Source: Neobacillus vireti
GTDB lineage: Bacteria; Bacillota; Bacilli; Bacillales; Cytobacillaceae
Reading direction: 5' to 3'
NCBI RefSeq assembly: GCF_001026695.1
Contig: NZ_LDNB01000002.1
Location: 965,702 to 1,029,701 of the forward strand
DNA: 64,000 nt
Shown here: piece after piece, positions 16,830 to 24,901 of the stretch
How the letters are laid out: each line of letters starts with the position of its first letter
Position numbering within the stretch: the first letter of the stretch is position 1
Notes under the pieces: generated by a model
Databases searched by the model: none
What the model saw: only the letters and a program-made list of their open reading frames with translations
Told to the model about the DNA's origin: nothing
Made by a program: the position numbers and the translations under genes

Positions 16830-16888
16830 AAGGGTCAGACCCCCGATGCGCTAACGCTTTAGCACGCTGGGGGTCTGACCCTTTTTTG
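16830..16888 (+). terminator. GGGTCAGACCC-family hairpin terminator
   Basis: AAGGGTCAGACCCCC (16830-16844) pairs perfectly with GGGGGTCTGACCCTT (16869-16883), followed by T. It is a member of a dispersed repeat also seen, with changes, near 18.72, 26.12, 27.55, 41.73, 42.96, 46.40 and 47.92 kb. Confidence 0.88.
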
Positions 16889-16898
16889 ATGATTGTGT

Positions 16899-17048
16899 TT
16901 ATACTTTATTCGCCTTACCTGTAATTAATTTGAAAACGAATACCACGAGAGCCACCACTAATAGAATGTGGATAAGTCCCCCTGCAATATGGAATACAAG
17001 CCCAAGGACCCAAAATAATAGTAATAAACCAATAATTGTCCAAATCAT
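16899..17048 (-). CDS. lmo0937-family small membrane protein
   Basis: A 49-residue protein made almost wholly of two hydrophobic segments (MIWTIIGLLLLFWVLGLVFH and an IHILLVVALVVFVFKLI stretch) with a short basic tail. This is the typical form of the lmo0937 family of Gram-positive bacteria, often stress-induced. AGAGGGAG suits the ATG at 17048; the frame open from 17111 has no ribosome site. Confidence 0.75.
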   Translation of the reverse strand: MIWTIIGLLLLFWVLGLVFHIAGGLIHILLVVALVVFVFKLITGKANKV

Positions 17049-17224
17049 CATAACTCCCTCTTTCTTTGATAAATATTTTACTCTATGTGTTATACCCACT
17101 TTTAACAACAATATATTAATTTATAAAAAGTTTTAAATTAATAACTCCCATTTATTATTGAGCTGTATGATAATCGTTTGTATTTTCAACAGGGGTTTTT
17201 AACCCGAAAAAACGGTGACTGAAA

Positions 17225-18001
17225 TTAGTCAGTCTCTGTTTTCTTATGATCTTGTTTATCATTTAAATAGCTGTCTTTCATTTTATATGGAATATCCCCA
17301 ATTTTTGATTCAATTCCTTGTTTTTCTAGCAGTTCCTTGTCTTCTTTCAACTTCCTGGACATTACAACGTTTTTTTGCTCACCAGTGATGTCTGTGGCAG
17401 AATAAGTTTCATAATCCTCAGCGTATGATTCTTCATTTTTACCTTTGTTATACAGATCATTATAGTTTTTATAATCCCCAACGAGGTCGGCAGGAGTTTC
17501 CGAGGTTCCAAACCTGGCTACTTCCTCAAAACTATCTTGAGTATCGACAACACCTTGTTCCGGATCATGCCTGAAGGAATTAACTTTGGGTGGCTCTAGG
17601 ATGTCTTCCTCAACTGGGCGATAATCACCGCCTGATGTTTCCGAAGTGTGTTTTACACAATATAAGGTTGAAGGAAGAACTTCCAACCGCTCGAAAGGAA
17701 TTTCTTCCCCGCAAACCTGGCACTTTCCATAGGTACCTTTTTCAATGGCCTCCAAGGCAGTATTTATTTTTTCAAGCTCTTTAATCTGGTGGTCCTCTAA
17801 TGCAATGTCACGTTCACGCTCAAATAATTCAGTACCCAGGTCAGCAGGATGGTTGTCATAGGCCGATAATTCTCCGACTGTTTCCTGCATGCTTGCATCC
17901 GTATTCCTGTATTGACTGATAGAATTTATTTGGTCTAGAATTGTCTGTTTCTCTTCCTTAAGCCTCTTTTCTAATGTATCAAGTTGGTTTGTAGACAACA
18001 T
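17225..18001 (-). CDS. yteA: YteA family sporulation protein (DksA/TraR-type zinc finger)
   Basis: A 258-residue protein: an N-terminal coiled coil, ELSAYDNHPADLGTELFERERD (about 45-66), then IEKGTYGKCQVCGEEIPFERLEVLP, the DksA/TraR-type finger, with CQVC and a later YCVKH supplying metal ligands. This arrangement is that of B. subtilis YteA, associated with sporulation. The long C-terminal half is acidic and disordered-looking, ending with a TATDITGEQ-type segment also present in YteA. Monocistronic; the 300 bp upstream hold no gene. Confidence 0.82.
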   Translation of the reverse strand: MLSTNQLDTLEKRLKEEKQTILDQINSISQYRNTDASMQETVGELSAYDNHPADLGTELFERERDIALEDHQIKELEKINTALEAIEKGTYGKCQVCGEEIPFERLEVLPSTLYCVKHTSETSGGDYRPVEEDILEPPKVNSFRHDPEQGVVDTQDSFEEVARFGTSETPADLVGDYKNYNDLYNKGKNEESYAEDYETYSATDITGEQKNVVMSRKLKEDKELLEKQGIESKIGDIPYKMKDSYLNDKQDHKKTETD

Positions 18002-18307
18002 GATTATTCACATCCCCTCATAATTGCTAGTAATCACTTAAAATAATACCCTTTCTGTCCATGATAAAAACCTGACACTATGATGCAACAAGTGGCAGAT
18101 TCACTCGAACGTAACAAGGTTTATAGCTTCTGCAATAGGAGTTTTTATGTTCTAAATTATCAATACACACTAGGATAGCAGGTCTAACTCTTTTTTAATA
18201 TTGACAAATATTCGGAAAAATGATAACGTAAGAAGTCCTGCTAATCAAAACTGTTGGCATTAAGGGGACTGTGAAAAGTTCATTCTTCTTTGAAAAGGAT
18301 GGGTAAT

Positions 18308-18706
18308 ATGAACAAAGAGCAATTAGTGGAAAGTGCACGTAAGATGAAGGAAAGAGCCTATGTACCTTATTCCAAATTTCCAGTTGGAGTAGCGTTACTG
18401 CTAAAAGATGGTACTGTTATTAATGGAGTAAACGTGGAAAATGTTTCATTAGGTGCAACAAATTGTGCTGAGAGAACAGCTATTTTCACTGCAATAGCAA
18501 GCGGTTACAAAAAGGGCGATTTCCAGGCTATAGCAGTAGCAGGTGATACGGTAGATTTTCTTCCACCTTGCAGCATTTGCAGACAGGTTTTAGCAGAATT
18601 CTGTTTACCTGAAATGCCTGTTTATTTAACAAATGAGAAGAAAGATATATTAGAATTAACCTTAAGGGAATTATTACCTTATGCATTCACAGATTTAGAT
18701 ATGTAA
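18308..18706 (+). CDS. cdd: cytidine deaminase
   Basis: A 132-residue zinc-dependent deaminase converting cytidine and deoxycytidine to uridines in pyrimidine salvage. Zinc ligands are Cys53 (NCAERTA, with catalytic Glu55), Cys88 and Cys91 (PPCSICRQVL). Length is normal for the tetrameric form. AAAAGGATGGG supports the ATG at 18308. In many Bacilli cdd lies beside era; here it stands alone, followed by a hairpin of the GGGTCAG family, so it may be an extra copy. Confidence 0.88.
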   Translation: MNKEQLVESARKMKERAYVPYSKFPVGVALLLKDGTVINGVNVENVSLGATNCAERTAIFTAIASGYKKGDFQAIAVAGDTVDFLPPCSICRQVLAEFCLPEMPVYLTNEKKDILELTLRELLPYAFTDLDM

Positions 18707-18717
18707 ATATGGTTCCA

Positions 18718-18779
18718 AGGGTCAGCCCCCCGACACGCTAAAACTATCGCGTGCAGGGGGGCTGGCCCTAATTTTTTTT
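18718..18779 (+). terminator. GGGTCAG-family hairpin terminator
   Basis: AGGGTCAGCCCCCC (18718-18731) pairs with GGGGGGCTGGCCCT (18756-18769), G-U allowed, followed by a long T run. Confidence 0.85.
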
Positions 18780-18896
18780 CGAGATTTTTTTATTTTTTGA
18801 AAAAATGTCCATTATAAAGGGACATTAAACTTTTTTTATGGAGCAAAGCTATTTACAATTAATTTAACTGATTTAGCTATTCACTATAATGTAAAC

Positions 18897-19103
18897 GATT
18901 TTAGATTTGAGCAAAAGGTAGGCGACCCGCAAAATATAGACACAAAAATGGGTCCGCTTGTCAGTGAACAACATTATCAAAAGGTAAAAAGCTATCTTGA
19001 AATTGCGAAAGACGAGAAAGCCATCTTAATCTGCGGCGGTAAACGGCCGGAACTTCCTGAATATTTACAAGATGGATATTATCTAGAATTTAGAGCACTT
19101 TAG
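18897..19103 (+). pseudogene. internal fragment of an aldehyde dehydrogenase gene
   Basis: The open frame ending in TAG at 19101-19103 reads KVGDPQNIDTKMGPLVSEQH and then YLQDGYYLEF. This is the segment of ALDHs between the catalytic cysteine and the C-terminal glutamate region (KxGDP...MGPL...DGYYxxPT). The catalytic cysteine, cofactor domain and C-terminus are absent, and no ribosome site or start fits, so it is a relic. The match is to semialdehyde-type ALDHs in general; I cannot name the parent. Confidence 0.8.
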
Positions 19104-19227
19104 TCAACTGTCGACTTTCAAAGTTATTGCATCAGTAATTGATTTAGAAATTTGGAATTGTTTGGGCAAATATAAATATAAAGCATAAATTAATAAAATG
19201 AGGATTGTTTGGTTTGGGAGTGAAATA

Positions 19228-20856
19228 ATGAAGACACCGTGGATAAACCATACTAAAATGGAGGAAATATGTTCCAATCAAATGTTTGTTTATAAATCTT
19301 CACCTTCAAAAGTTCAAAATATATCCATAGCTCTGAATTTCATATGTATAAATCAAGAGCGTAAAGAAGCAGATAAGGATATTAGTGAATTAGATTCTGC
19401 GCCAAGCTGTGTTGATGTAACTACAACAAACAATCATCGAGAAAATAATGAAATAAACATGGTGCCCGAACAACACGAAAAAAATCATACTAACAGTACA
19501 CATGATCTCGATAAATTATCTGATGACATTGATTCTAAACCTGTTCCTCCTACCGAATCTGACATTATGAATGAAATGAAGGATTTTCTTGATAAAGAAG
19601 AGGTGGTTGAAACCCATCCAGTTGATGAAACGAAGGATACAGCTCAAACAGATTCTGCAGTAGACCGTCAGCAACCATCTGGATCTGACTTTATCAATGA
19701 AATGAAGGATTCTCTTGATAAAGAAGAGGTGGTTGAAACCCATCCAGTTGATGAAACGAAGGATACAGCTCAAACCAATTCTGCAGATGACCGTCAGCAA
19801 CCATCTGAATCTGACTTTATGAATGAAATGAAGGATTCTCTTGATAAAGAAGAGGTGGTTGAAACCCATCCAGTTGATGAAACAAAGGATACAGCTCAAA
19901 CAGATTCTGTAGTTGACTATCAGCATCCTGCTGAATCTGACTTTATCAATGAAAATAAGGATTTCCTTGATAAAGAAGAGGTGGTTGAACCCGACCCAGA
20001 TGATGAACCAAAGGATACAGCTCAAACAGATGCTGCAGTTGACCGTCAGCATCCCTCAGCATCAGACTCCATGAATGATTTGAAGGGTTTTTTTGATAAT
20101 AATGAGACCGGTGAAACCAATCCACCTGGTGATACTAGTGAACTTATGTATCGCCAAGGAAGAGTATGTTTTATGACTAAAAAAAGTCCATTCTCCATCC
20201 ATGTAGAAATTGAAGATTTTCTTCATGCTCCTATCTGTGGTGATATCGTTCAAAATACATTTGAATTTCTTGACCTAAACAATAAACAAACCCCTGATGT
20301 AAATACAAAACTAAATAATACCACTACTTATTATCCAGAACAGCCTGATTGCCGTTTGGTTTGCTCTAAAATTCATGAAATTGTAAGCTTAACTGATAGT
20401 CAAAATGAGGGTAACAATAACAAGAATAATCATTATAGAGCAGTAGCAGTTCCTTTGCACGACTCACTATTTACGAAAGAAGAATCAAATCATAATTCTT
20501 ATGTGCACATAAGGGTTCCAGTTGTAATAGGGGAGTACAAAATTGAGATAGGTTTGAAAGAAAATATTACATTTAAGGAAGAAGTTATCGGGATTAAAGA
20601 AATTTCTAAAGAGGTTGTTCTTAGCAATTTCAGATTAGTACCTACTGTACTTTCACAATCGTTAAATAATGGGACACGTACAGTATTAAAAGGGAATTTG
20701 TTTATCGAAGGATATATTCTCCAGAAAATTGAGTATACTGCATTATCCAATAAAAATACGGAATCCTTTACTCCTTCAACCCAATTAAATCAGAAAATGG
20801 TTGTGGAATTAATCATTCATATCCTGCAAGTTCAACAAGTCCGAGTCAAAAGATAG
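19228..20856 (+). CDS. repeat-bearing CsxC-like spore-surface protein
   Basis: A 542-residue protein with an acidic N-terminal half made of 42-residue repeats (SDFxNEMKDSLDKEEVVETH ... AQT), four full and one degenerate copy at about residues 111-310, and a C-terminal domain (about 430-542). That domain, HIRVPVVIGEYKIEI ... FRLVP ... GNLFIEGYI, matches the two following genes. Those resemble the CsxC/BC_2427-type spore-surface proteins. GGGAGTG supports the ATG at 19228. CATAAATTA at 19184-19192 fits the SigK -10 consensus, without a clear -35. The repeat region may act as a spacer or filament on the spore. Confidence 0.62.
   Translation: MKTPWINHTKMEEICSNQMFVYKSSPSKVQNISIALNFICINQERKEADKDISELDSAPSCVDVTTTNNHRENNEINMVPEQHEKNHTNSTHDLDKLSDDIDSKPVPPTESDIMNEMKDFLDKEEVVETHPVDETKDTAQTDSAVDRQQPSGSDFINEMKDSLDKEEVVETHPVDETKDTAQTNSADDRQQPSESDFMNEMKDSLDKEEVVETHPVDETKDTAQTDSVVDYQHPAESDFINENKDFLDKEEVVEPDPDDEPKDTAQTDAAVDRQHPSASDSMNDLKGFFDNNETGETNPPGDTSELMYRQGRVCFMTKKSPFSIHVEIEDFLHAPICGDIVQNTFEFLDLNNKQTPDVNTKLNNTTTYYPEQPDCRLVCSKIHEIVSLTDSQNEGNNNKNNHYRAVAVPLHDSLFTKEESNHNSYVHIRVPVVIGEYKIEIGLKENITFKEEVIGIKEISKEVVLSNFRLVPTVLSQSLNNGTRTVLKGNLFIEGYILQKIEYTALSNKNTESFTPSTQLNQKMVVELIIHILQVQQVRVKR
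19558..20160 (+). repeat. 126-bp in-frame tandem repeat, 4 full copies and 1 degenerate
   Basis: Units start at 19558, 19684, 19810, 19936 and 20062, exactly 126 bp apart. Units 1-3 are nearly identical at DNA level, unit 4 is diverged and unit 5 decays after about 60 bp, consistent with recent expansion by slippage or unequal exchange. Confidence 0.92.
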
Positions 20857-20917
20857 CTTTTTTATGAATTTACTATCAAAATGCCCTATTTCTTTTAAAA
20901 TAGGTAAAACTGTCCAA

Positions 20918-20949
20918 TTCTTTAAAGTGAATACGGAATACATTAATCC
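20918..20949 (+). promoter_or_regulatory. conserved upstream block of CsxC-like gene 1
   Basis: ATTCTTTAAAGTGAATACGG then AATACATTAA. The same block, ATTCTTTAAGACAAATGCGG then AATACTCTAA, is found at about 21898-21929 before the paralogue. AATANNNTA is one base from the SigK -10 consensus CATANNNTA, so a late-sporulation promoter is plausible. Confidence 0.4.
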
Positions 20950-20996
20950 TGTAAGATCTTAAGATCTTAAAAAAAATTATGAAATGAGGTAATTTT

Positions 20997-21797
20997 TTGG
21001 GATTAAATGATAAGCTTCAACCAAATCAAGTAAATCAACCTATGGACCCTCCAGGTCCTTGCGCAATAACACCTACTCCACTGAGTTCATTCACGTCTGC
21101 ACCTACCGATTTTGTTGTAAATGGAGGTGTTACGATCGTTAAAGTGCCTGTTGTAGTGGCGGAGTTAACAATTCAAATTCCTATCGAAGCAACAATTGAT
21201 CTTGGAGCTGCAGCAACTGAAATTAAGCAAGTGAAAAAAAGTGTATTTCTAGATCAAGTGAAACTTGTTCCGGTTGCACCATTTACACGTATTGGAACCA
21301 CTGACTTTTTTGAGGTGACAAGAGCTAAATTATTTATAGCAGGGCATATTCGAAAAGATATTCAATTTACTACGGCAGGCGCTGTAGCTGGTGCATGCCT
21401 GACATCTCTTATGGATAGAGTTGTCGATATTCCATTCACTGGTTTTACAGAAGTTACATTTGCTGCCGTCAACCGGCCAATAATTGGTATTTCTGAAACT
21501 GCCGAGGCTAATTTCCTTAATGAGACAAACCCCTTAGTTCCTCGCTTGGATAAATTTTTCTTCAACAATCTTGTTAAATTCAATGAACAGCCATATGGTG
21601 AGTTAGTAGCCGCCAACTTCTTTGAACTTGATTTTTCGCCAACGATCACAACTCCTGAGGGCGCTTTTACCTCAATTACTGAGAAGCTCGTTCTGGACCT
21701 TACGCTAAAAGTATTACAACTGCAGCAAGTTACACTTACTGGTTCTGTTGCATTAGTTCCTTTGCTTACCGGACTAACTCCTCCACCAACTCCTTAA
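20997..21797 (+). CDS. CsxC-like spore-surface protein 1
   Basis: A 266-residue protein without signal peptide or membrane segments. A short Pro-rich lead is followed by VTIVKVPVVVAELTIQIPIEATI, VFLDQVKLVPV, AKLFIAGHIRKDI and a C-terminal VLDLTLKVLQLQQVTL. This order of strands occurs in Bacillaceae proteins labelled CsxC family, after a clostridial exosporium protein; assignment is from memory. It is about 65% identical by eye to the next gene. The TTG start at 20997 follows ATGAGGT. About 45 bp upstream is a block shared with the next gene. Confidence 0.65.
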   Translation: MGLNDKLQPNQVNQPMDPPGPCAITPTPLSSFTSAPTDFVVNGGVTIVKVPVVVAELTIQIPIEATIDLGAAATEIKQVKKSVFLDQVKLVPVAPFTRIGTTDFFEVTRAKLFIAGHIRKDIQFTTAGAVAGACLTSLMDRVVDIPFTGFTEVTFAAVNRPIIGISETAEANFLNETNPLVPRLDKFFFNNLVKFNEQPYGELVAANFFELDFSPTITTPEGAFTSITEKLVLDLTLKVLQLQQVTLTGSVALVPLLTGLTPPPTP

Positions 21798-21824
21798 TCG
21801 ATGTGTGTCAGCATATTTTAGAAT

Positions 21825-21860
21825 AAAGGTTCTGTTACTTGTAAACAGAGCCTTTTTTTA
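21825..21860 (+). terminator. intrinsic terminator
   Basis: AGGTTCTGTT (21827-21836) pairs with AACAGAGCCT (21844-21853), followed by seven T. Confidence 0.88.
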
Positions 21861-21897
21861 TTTATGTCCCAATTTCCCCAAATATAGGTGAATACCC

Positions 21898-21929
21898 ATT
21901 CTTTAAGACAAATGCGGAATACTCTAACA
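21898..21929 (+). promoter_or_regulatory. conserved upstream block of CsxC-like gene 2
   Basis: Near-copy of the block at 20918-20949, about 50 bp before the start codon. Possible SigK-type promoter. Confidence 0.4.
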
Positions 21930-21979
21930 ATGTAAGAAAGAGTGAATCTCTTAATATATAAAGAAATGGGGTTATATTA

Positions 21980-22807
21980 ATGGATAGTCACCAATCTGAA
22001 CTTCAATCGGAGCATCATAATCATTCAGAGCCTCATCATGAGCCAGAAGGCCTCCCTGTCCCCGGAGGTCCATGTTCAGTAGAACCGACAGCACTAACGC
22101 CATTTACGAATTCACCTACCTTGGCAGTTGGTAATGGATCGACAGTTAGTTTAATTAAAGTGCCTGTTGTAACAGCAGAACCAACAATCCAAATCGTGGT
22201 AGAGGCAGATATTAATCTTCATCCTGCAGCAACAGAAATTAAAAGAGTGAAAAAAAATGTATTTCTAGATCAAGTGAAACTTGTTCCAGTCGCATTTACA
22301 CGGATTGACAACACTGACTTTTTAAATGTGACAAGAGGTAAATTATTTGTAGAAGGGCATATTCGAAAAAATATTGAATATGCTTCGCATGAATGTAAGG
22401 GAGAACTCCTAGATCGAATTGTAGATGTTCCATTTTCTGGTTTTACAGACCTTACATTTGGTACCGTTGGCAATTTCGCAGGTAATTTCCCAATCATAGG
22501 GATTGCTGAAAATGCTGAGGCTGTTTTCCTTAATGCGACTACCAACTTGGGTGCTCGCTTGGATAAATTTTTCTTTAATAATCTTGTCAAATACAATGAA
22601 CAACCATTTGGTGAATTAGTAGCCGCCAACTTCTTTGAACTTGATTTTTCACCAAAGATGGTATCCCCTGAGGGAACTTTTAACACGTTGCGTGAAAAAA
22701 TCGTCCTGGATCTTACGCTAAAAGTATTACAACTGCAGCAAGTTACGATTAATGGTATGGCGGTAGTTCCTGTGCTTTCTGGGCTTACTCCACCTGGAAG
22801 TCCGTAA
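21980..22807 (+). CDS. CsxC-like spore-surface protein 2
   Basis: A 275-residue paralogue of the preceding gene with a His/Glu/Pro-rich N-terminus (HQSELQSEHHNHSEPHHEPE), which could bind metal, then SLIKVPVVTAEPTIQI, VFLDQVKLVPV, GKLFVEGHIRKNIEY and VLDLTLKVLQLQQVTI. The final residues SGLTPPGSP match GLTPPPTP of its neighbour. The tandem copies, shared upstream blocks and separate terminators suggest duplication of a whole transcription unit. Confidence 0.65.
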   Translation: MDSHQSELQSEHHNHSEPHHEPEGLPVPGGPCSVEPTALTPFTNSPTLAVGNGSTVSLIKVPVVTAEPTIQIVVEADINLHPAATEIKRVKKNVFLDQVKLVPVAFTRIDNTDFLNVTRGKLFVEGHIRKNIEYASHECKGELLDRIVDVPFSGFTDLTFGTVGNFAGNFPIIGIAENAEAVFLNATTNLGARLDKFFFNNLVKYNEQPFGELVAANFFELDFSPKMVSPEGTFNTLREKIVLDLTLKVLQLQQVTINGMAVVPVLSGLTPPGSP

Positions 22808-22837
22808 GCAACCCTCAGTAGGGAACCGTCTATTGCT

Positions 22838-22872
22838 GGACCGGTCATGTGGCTGCATGTCGGTCTTTTTTA
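22838..22872 (+). terminator. hairpin terminator resembling the toxin-locus terminator
   Basis: GACCG and CATG pair with CATG and CGGTC (22839-22865), followed by T. The preceding GGGAACCGTCTATTGC matches GGGAACCTGCTATTGC before the terminator at 23169, so this may be a leftover of a second toxin-type locus. Confidence 0.75.
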
Positions 22873-22924
22873 CCAAATACTTAGTTTTTATATAGAATGT
22901 ATGTTCTTGTTTCAGGGATGATGA

Positions 22925-22930
22925 TATAAT
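22925..22930 (+). promoter_or_regulatory. extended -10 promoter of type I toxin mRNA
   Basis: TGATATAAT at 22922-22930 is an extended -10 element; no strong -35 is needed. Start is expected near 22937, giving a 5' leader of about 63 nt. Confidence 0.6.
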
Positions 22931-22999
22931 AAACATGTAATAGTATCGGGTTTCTCAAGGGTGGTCGGCACACTCCCCGCTGAAAGGGGGTGGTGCTGA

Positions 23000-23086
23000 T
23001 TGACAGTTTTTGAATCATTAATGTTTGCGATTGGTTTCGCAAGTTTAATCGTTGCTATTCTGTCATTTAATAACCATAAAAAATAA
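23000..23086 (+). CDS. holin-like type I toxin peptide
   Basis: A 28-residue peptide, MTVFESLMFAIGF then ASLIVAILSFNNHKK, with one hydrophobic helix and a basic tail. This is the form of the putative holin-like toxins (TxpA/BsrG relatives) that damage membranes when the antisense RNA is lost. The TTG at 23000 follows the very strong GAAAGGGGGTGG (22982-22993). That site can pair with CGGCACACTCCCC just upstream (about 22966-22978), and CTCAAGGGTGG in the 5' leader (22954-22964) is the exact complement of CCACCCTTGAG after the stop codon (23088-23098). Both are hallmarks of translation-silenced toxin messages. Confidence 0.82.
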   Translation: MTVFESLMFAIGFASLIVAILSFNNHKK

Positions 23087-23122
23087 TCCACCCTTGAGTT
23101 GAATGGCCTTGGGTGGATTATT
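23082..23122. terminator. shared hairpin of toxin mRNA and antisense RNA
   Basis: AATAATCCACCC (23082-23093) pairs perfectly with GGGTGGATTATT (23111-23122). On the minus strand it is followed by TTTTT, so it most likely ends the antisense RNA inside the toxin 3' region. Confidence 0.8.
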
Positions 23123-23168
23123 ATTCACACAATGTCGATCCCCCTTGAAGGGAACCTGCTATTGCATT

Positions 23169-23206
23169 AGACCGTGTGGTGTAGCAGCACCAGCGGTCTT
23201 TTTTAA
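23169..23206 (+). terminator. terminator of toxin mRNA
   Basis: AGACCG (23169-23174) plus a TGGTG segment pair with CACCA and CGGTCT (23194-23199), followed by a T run. Confidence 0.8.
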
Positions 23207-23351
23207 TATATGCAGTTTATTAGTTATAGTATAACCGAAATTTTTAGCAAAGAGAATAGATTAGCAGTTGTACATTAAGATATCTTCAAATTTATGCTTT
23301 AAAAACGATAGCACCATAAATTTGTGCCGCCTCTACTCTAAAAATTTATGG

Positions 23352-24614
23352 TCAGCTCCCAATCACGACCGTTTCGATATTTTGTTGCTGTTTGTTTTCA
23401 TCATAGACATTCATTGCCGCCTGCACACTTTCACCCTTATTTACGTTAAAACCTTTTCTGATAAGCGTTGCCTCCAAGGCGGCAAGAACATGGAGAATAT
23501 TTTTCTTTCGACTACTATATCCCATTGTCCCAATCCTCCAGATCTTTCCATGAAGCGGTCCGAAAGAACTGGCAATTTCTATTTCAAAATCTTCTAGCAG
23601 CATCGAGCGTACTTCATCACTATCAATCCCATTAGGAACCTCAATGCAGGTTACGACTGGAAGCTTATGCTTTTCATCACCAAATAGATGTAACCCCATT
23701 GCTTTAATACCGGCCACTAATGCTCTTTCATTTAACTTATGACGCGCAAATCTATTTTCAAGACCTTCCTCTAGAACAATACGAAGCCCTTCTCTTAATG
23801 CGTATTGCATACTAGTCGCTTCTGTATGATGATTGAGGCGTACCGGGCTCCAATAATCTTGGAGTTGCGCTAAGTCGAAATAATTGCTGATAATCCGATC
23901 GTTGGAAGGCTCACTTTGGAAGGACCTTAAGCCTAGTTCAATACTTTTCCTTTTCAGTAGGATTTCTTCAATTCGATGGTTATAAGTAATCGGAGCCAAT
24001 CCAGACGGAATCGAAAGACATTTTTGCGTCCCACCAATAACAGCATCGAGCTTAAGTTCATCAACTTTAAGATCGACCCCTCCTATAGATGCTACAGCAT
24101 CAACGATTAAGAGAACATCTGCATTCCGACAAGCTTCGCCAATCTCCTTTAGTGGCTGCATACAGCCAGTGGAAGTTTCAGCATGGACAATGGCGACAAT
24201 TTTAGGAGAAACTTCATGAATTTTATTAATTATTACTTCCGGATCAAAAACCTCTCCCCATGGAGCTTCTAGTGTAGTAACTTCTGCGCCATAGCGTTGG
24301 CAGATTTCAGTTAACAGGTATCCGAACCTGCCGAAAATTGGGACTAAAACGCGGTCCCCGGGTGTAATGATACTGCAAAGGACAGCTTCGATACCAGATC
24401 GGGAAGTCCCGTCAATCGGATATGCCCATTTGTTTTCCGTTTGAAAAAGAGAACGGAGCATCTCCATCGTTTCATTCATTATATTTGTAAATGCTGGATC
24501 AAATTGACCTAATATGGGAGTCGCCATTGCTCTTAAAACACGGGGATCTACTTCTACTGGTCCAGGTGTCATAATTGTTCTATGAGGAACATTTAAATCT
24601 TTGTACTTGGTCAT
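23352..24614 (-). CDS. pucG: alanine/ureidoglycine-glyoxylate aminotransferase family protein
   Basis: A 420-residue PLP aminotransferase of class V. GTSRSGIEA (69-77), HAETSTG (144-150), VDAVASIGG (171-179) and the PLP lysine in GGTQKCLSIPSG (Lys198) match B. subtilis PucG, which transfers the amino group of (S)-ureidoglycine to glyoxylate in purine ring breakdown. No other puc gene is adjacent, so serine- or alanine-glyoxylate transamination remains possible. TTAGGAGGCTTT lies before the ATG. A partial cre-like TGAAAGCG-TTCCC at 24664-24676 in the upstream gap could give catabolite control. Confidence 0.75.
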   Translation of the reverse strand: MTKYKDLNVPHRTIMTPGPVEVDPRVLRAMATPILGQFDPAFTNIMNETMEMLRSLFQTENKWAYPIDGTSRSGIEAVLCSIITPGDRVLVPIFGRFGYLLTEICQRYGAEVTTLEAPWGEVFDPEVIINKIHEVSPKIVAIVHAETSTGCMQPLKEIGEACRNADVLLIVDAVASIGGVDLKVDELKLDAVIGGTQKCLSIPSGLAPITYNHRIEEILLKRKSIELGLRSFQSEPSNDRIISNYFDLAQLQDYWSPVRLNHHTEATSMQYALREGLRIVLEEGLENRFARHKLNERALVAGIKAMGLHLFGDEKHKLPVVTCIEVPNGIDSDEVRSMLLEDFEIEIASSFGPLHGKIWRIGTMGYSSRKKNILHVLAALEATLIRKGFNVNKGESVQAAMNVYDENKQQQNIETVVIGS

Positions 24615-24901
24615 AAAATAAAGCCTCCTAATGTGAAAATAGAAATGAAAATTATTTAAAAAAATGAAAGCGTTCCCTATTCATCAACACTTTTTCAAAA
24701 TAATAATAGAATTTTAACAAGATAAAGCGCTAAAATCAACAAGATTCCAAATATTTAAAATGGAAATCATTTTGCAAAGCCGACCGAGGTAGAAGGCGCT
24801 TTAAAATTATTGAAGCCTAACTCACATCTTTTGGTGAATTTTTTTTTGGAATTTTGGTATTATGGAAGATGACATAAAGCTACTCTGAAAGGACGCTGCA
24901 C

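Larger units (their letters stand above)
23075..23235 (-). ncRNA. putative antisense antitoxin RNA
   Basis: Inferred minus-strand RNA starting near 23230 (TATACT or TACTAT elements at about 23226-23234 on that strand) and ending at the hairpin 23082-23122. It would be complementary to about 130 nt of the toxin 3' untranslated region. Location is by analogy with txpA/RatA and bsrG/SR4; the exact ends are uncertain. Confidence 0.5.

Noticed and set aside
19558..20160. CRISPR array
   Set aside because: Repeats are 126 bp, in frame, directly adjacent without spacers and encode protein.
22270..22848. 192-codon minus-strand frame across CsxC-like gene 2
   Set aside because: Antisense shadow of a conserved gene; the same shadow appears over its paralogue.
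24615..24901. Riboswitch before pucG or the SEC-C gene
   Set aside because: No conserved aptamer core or expression-platform hairpin could be recognised; only a weak cre-like site.
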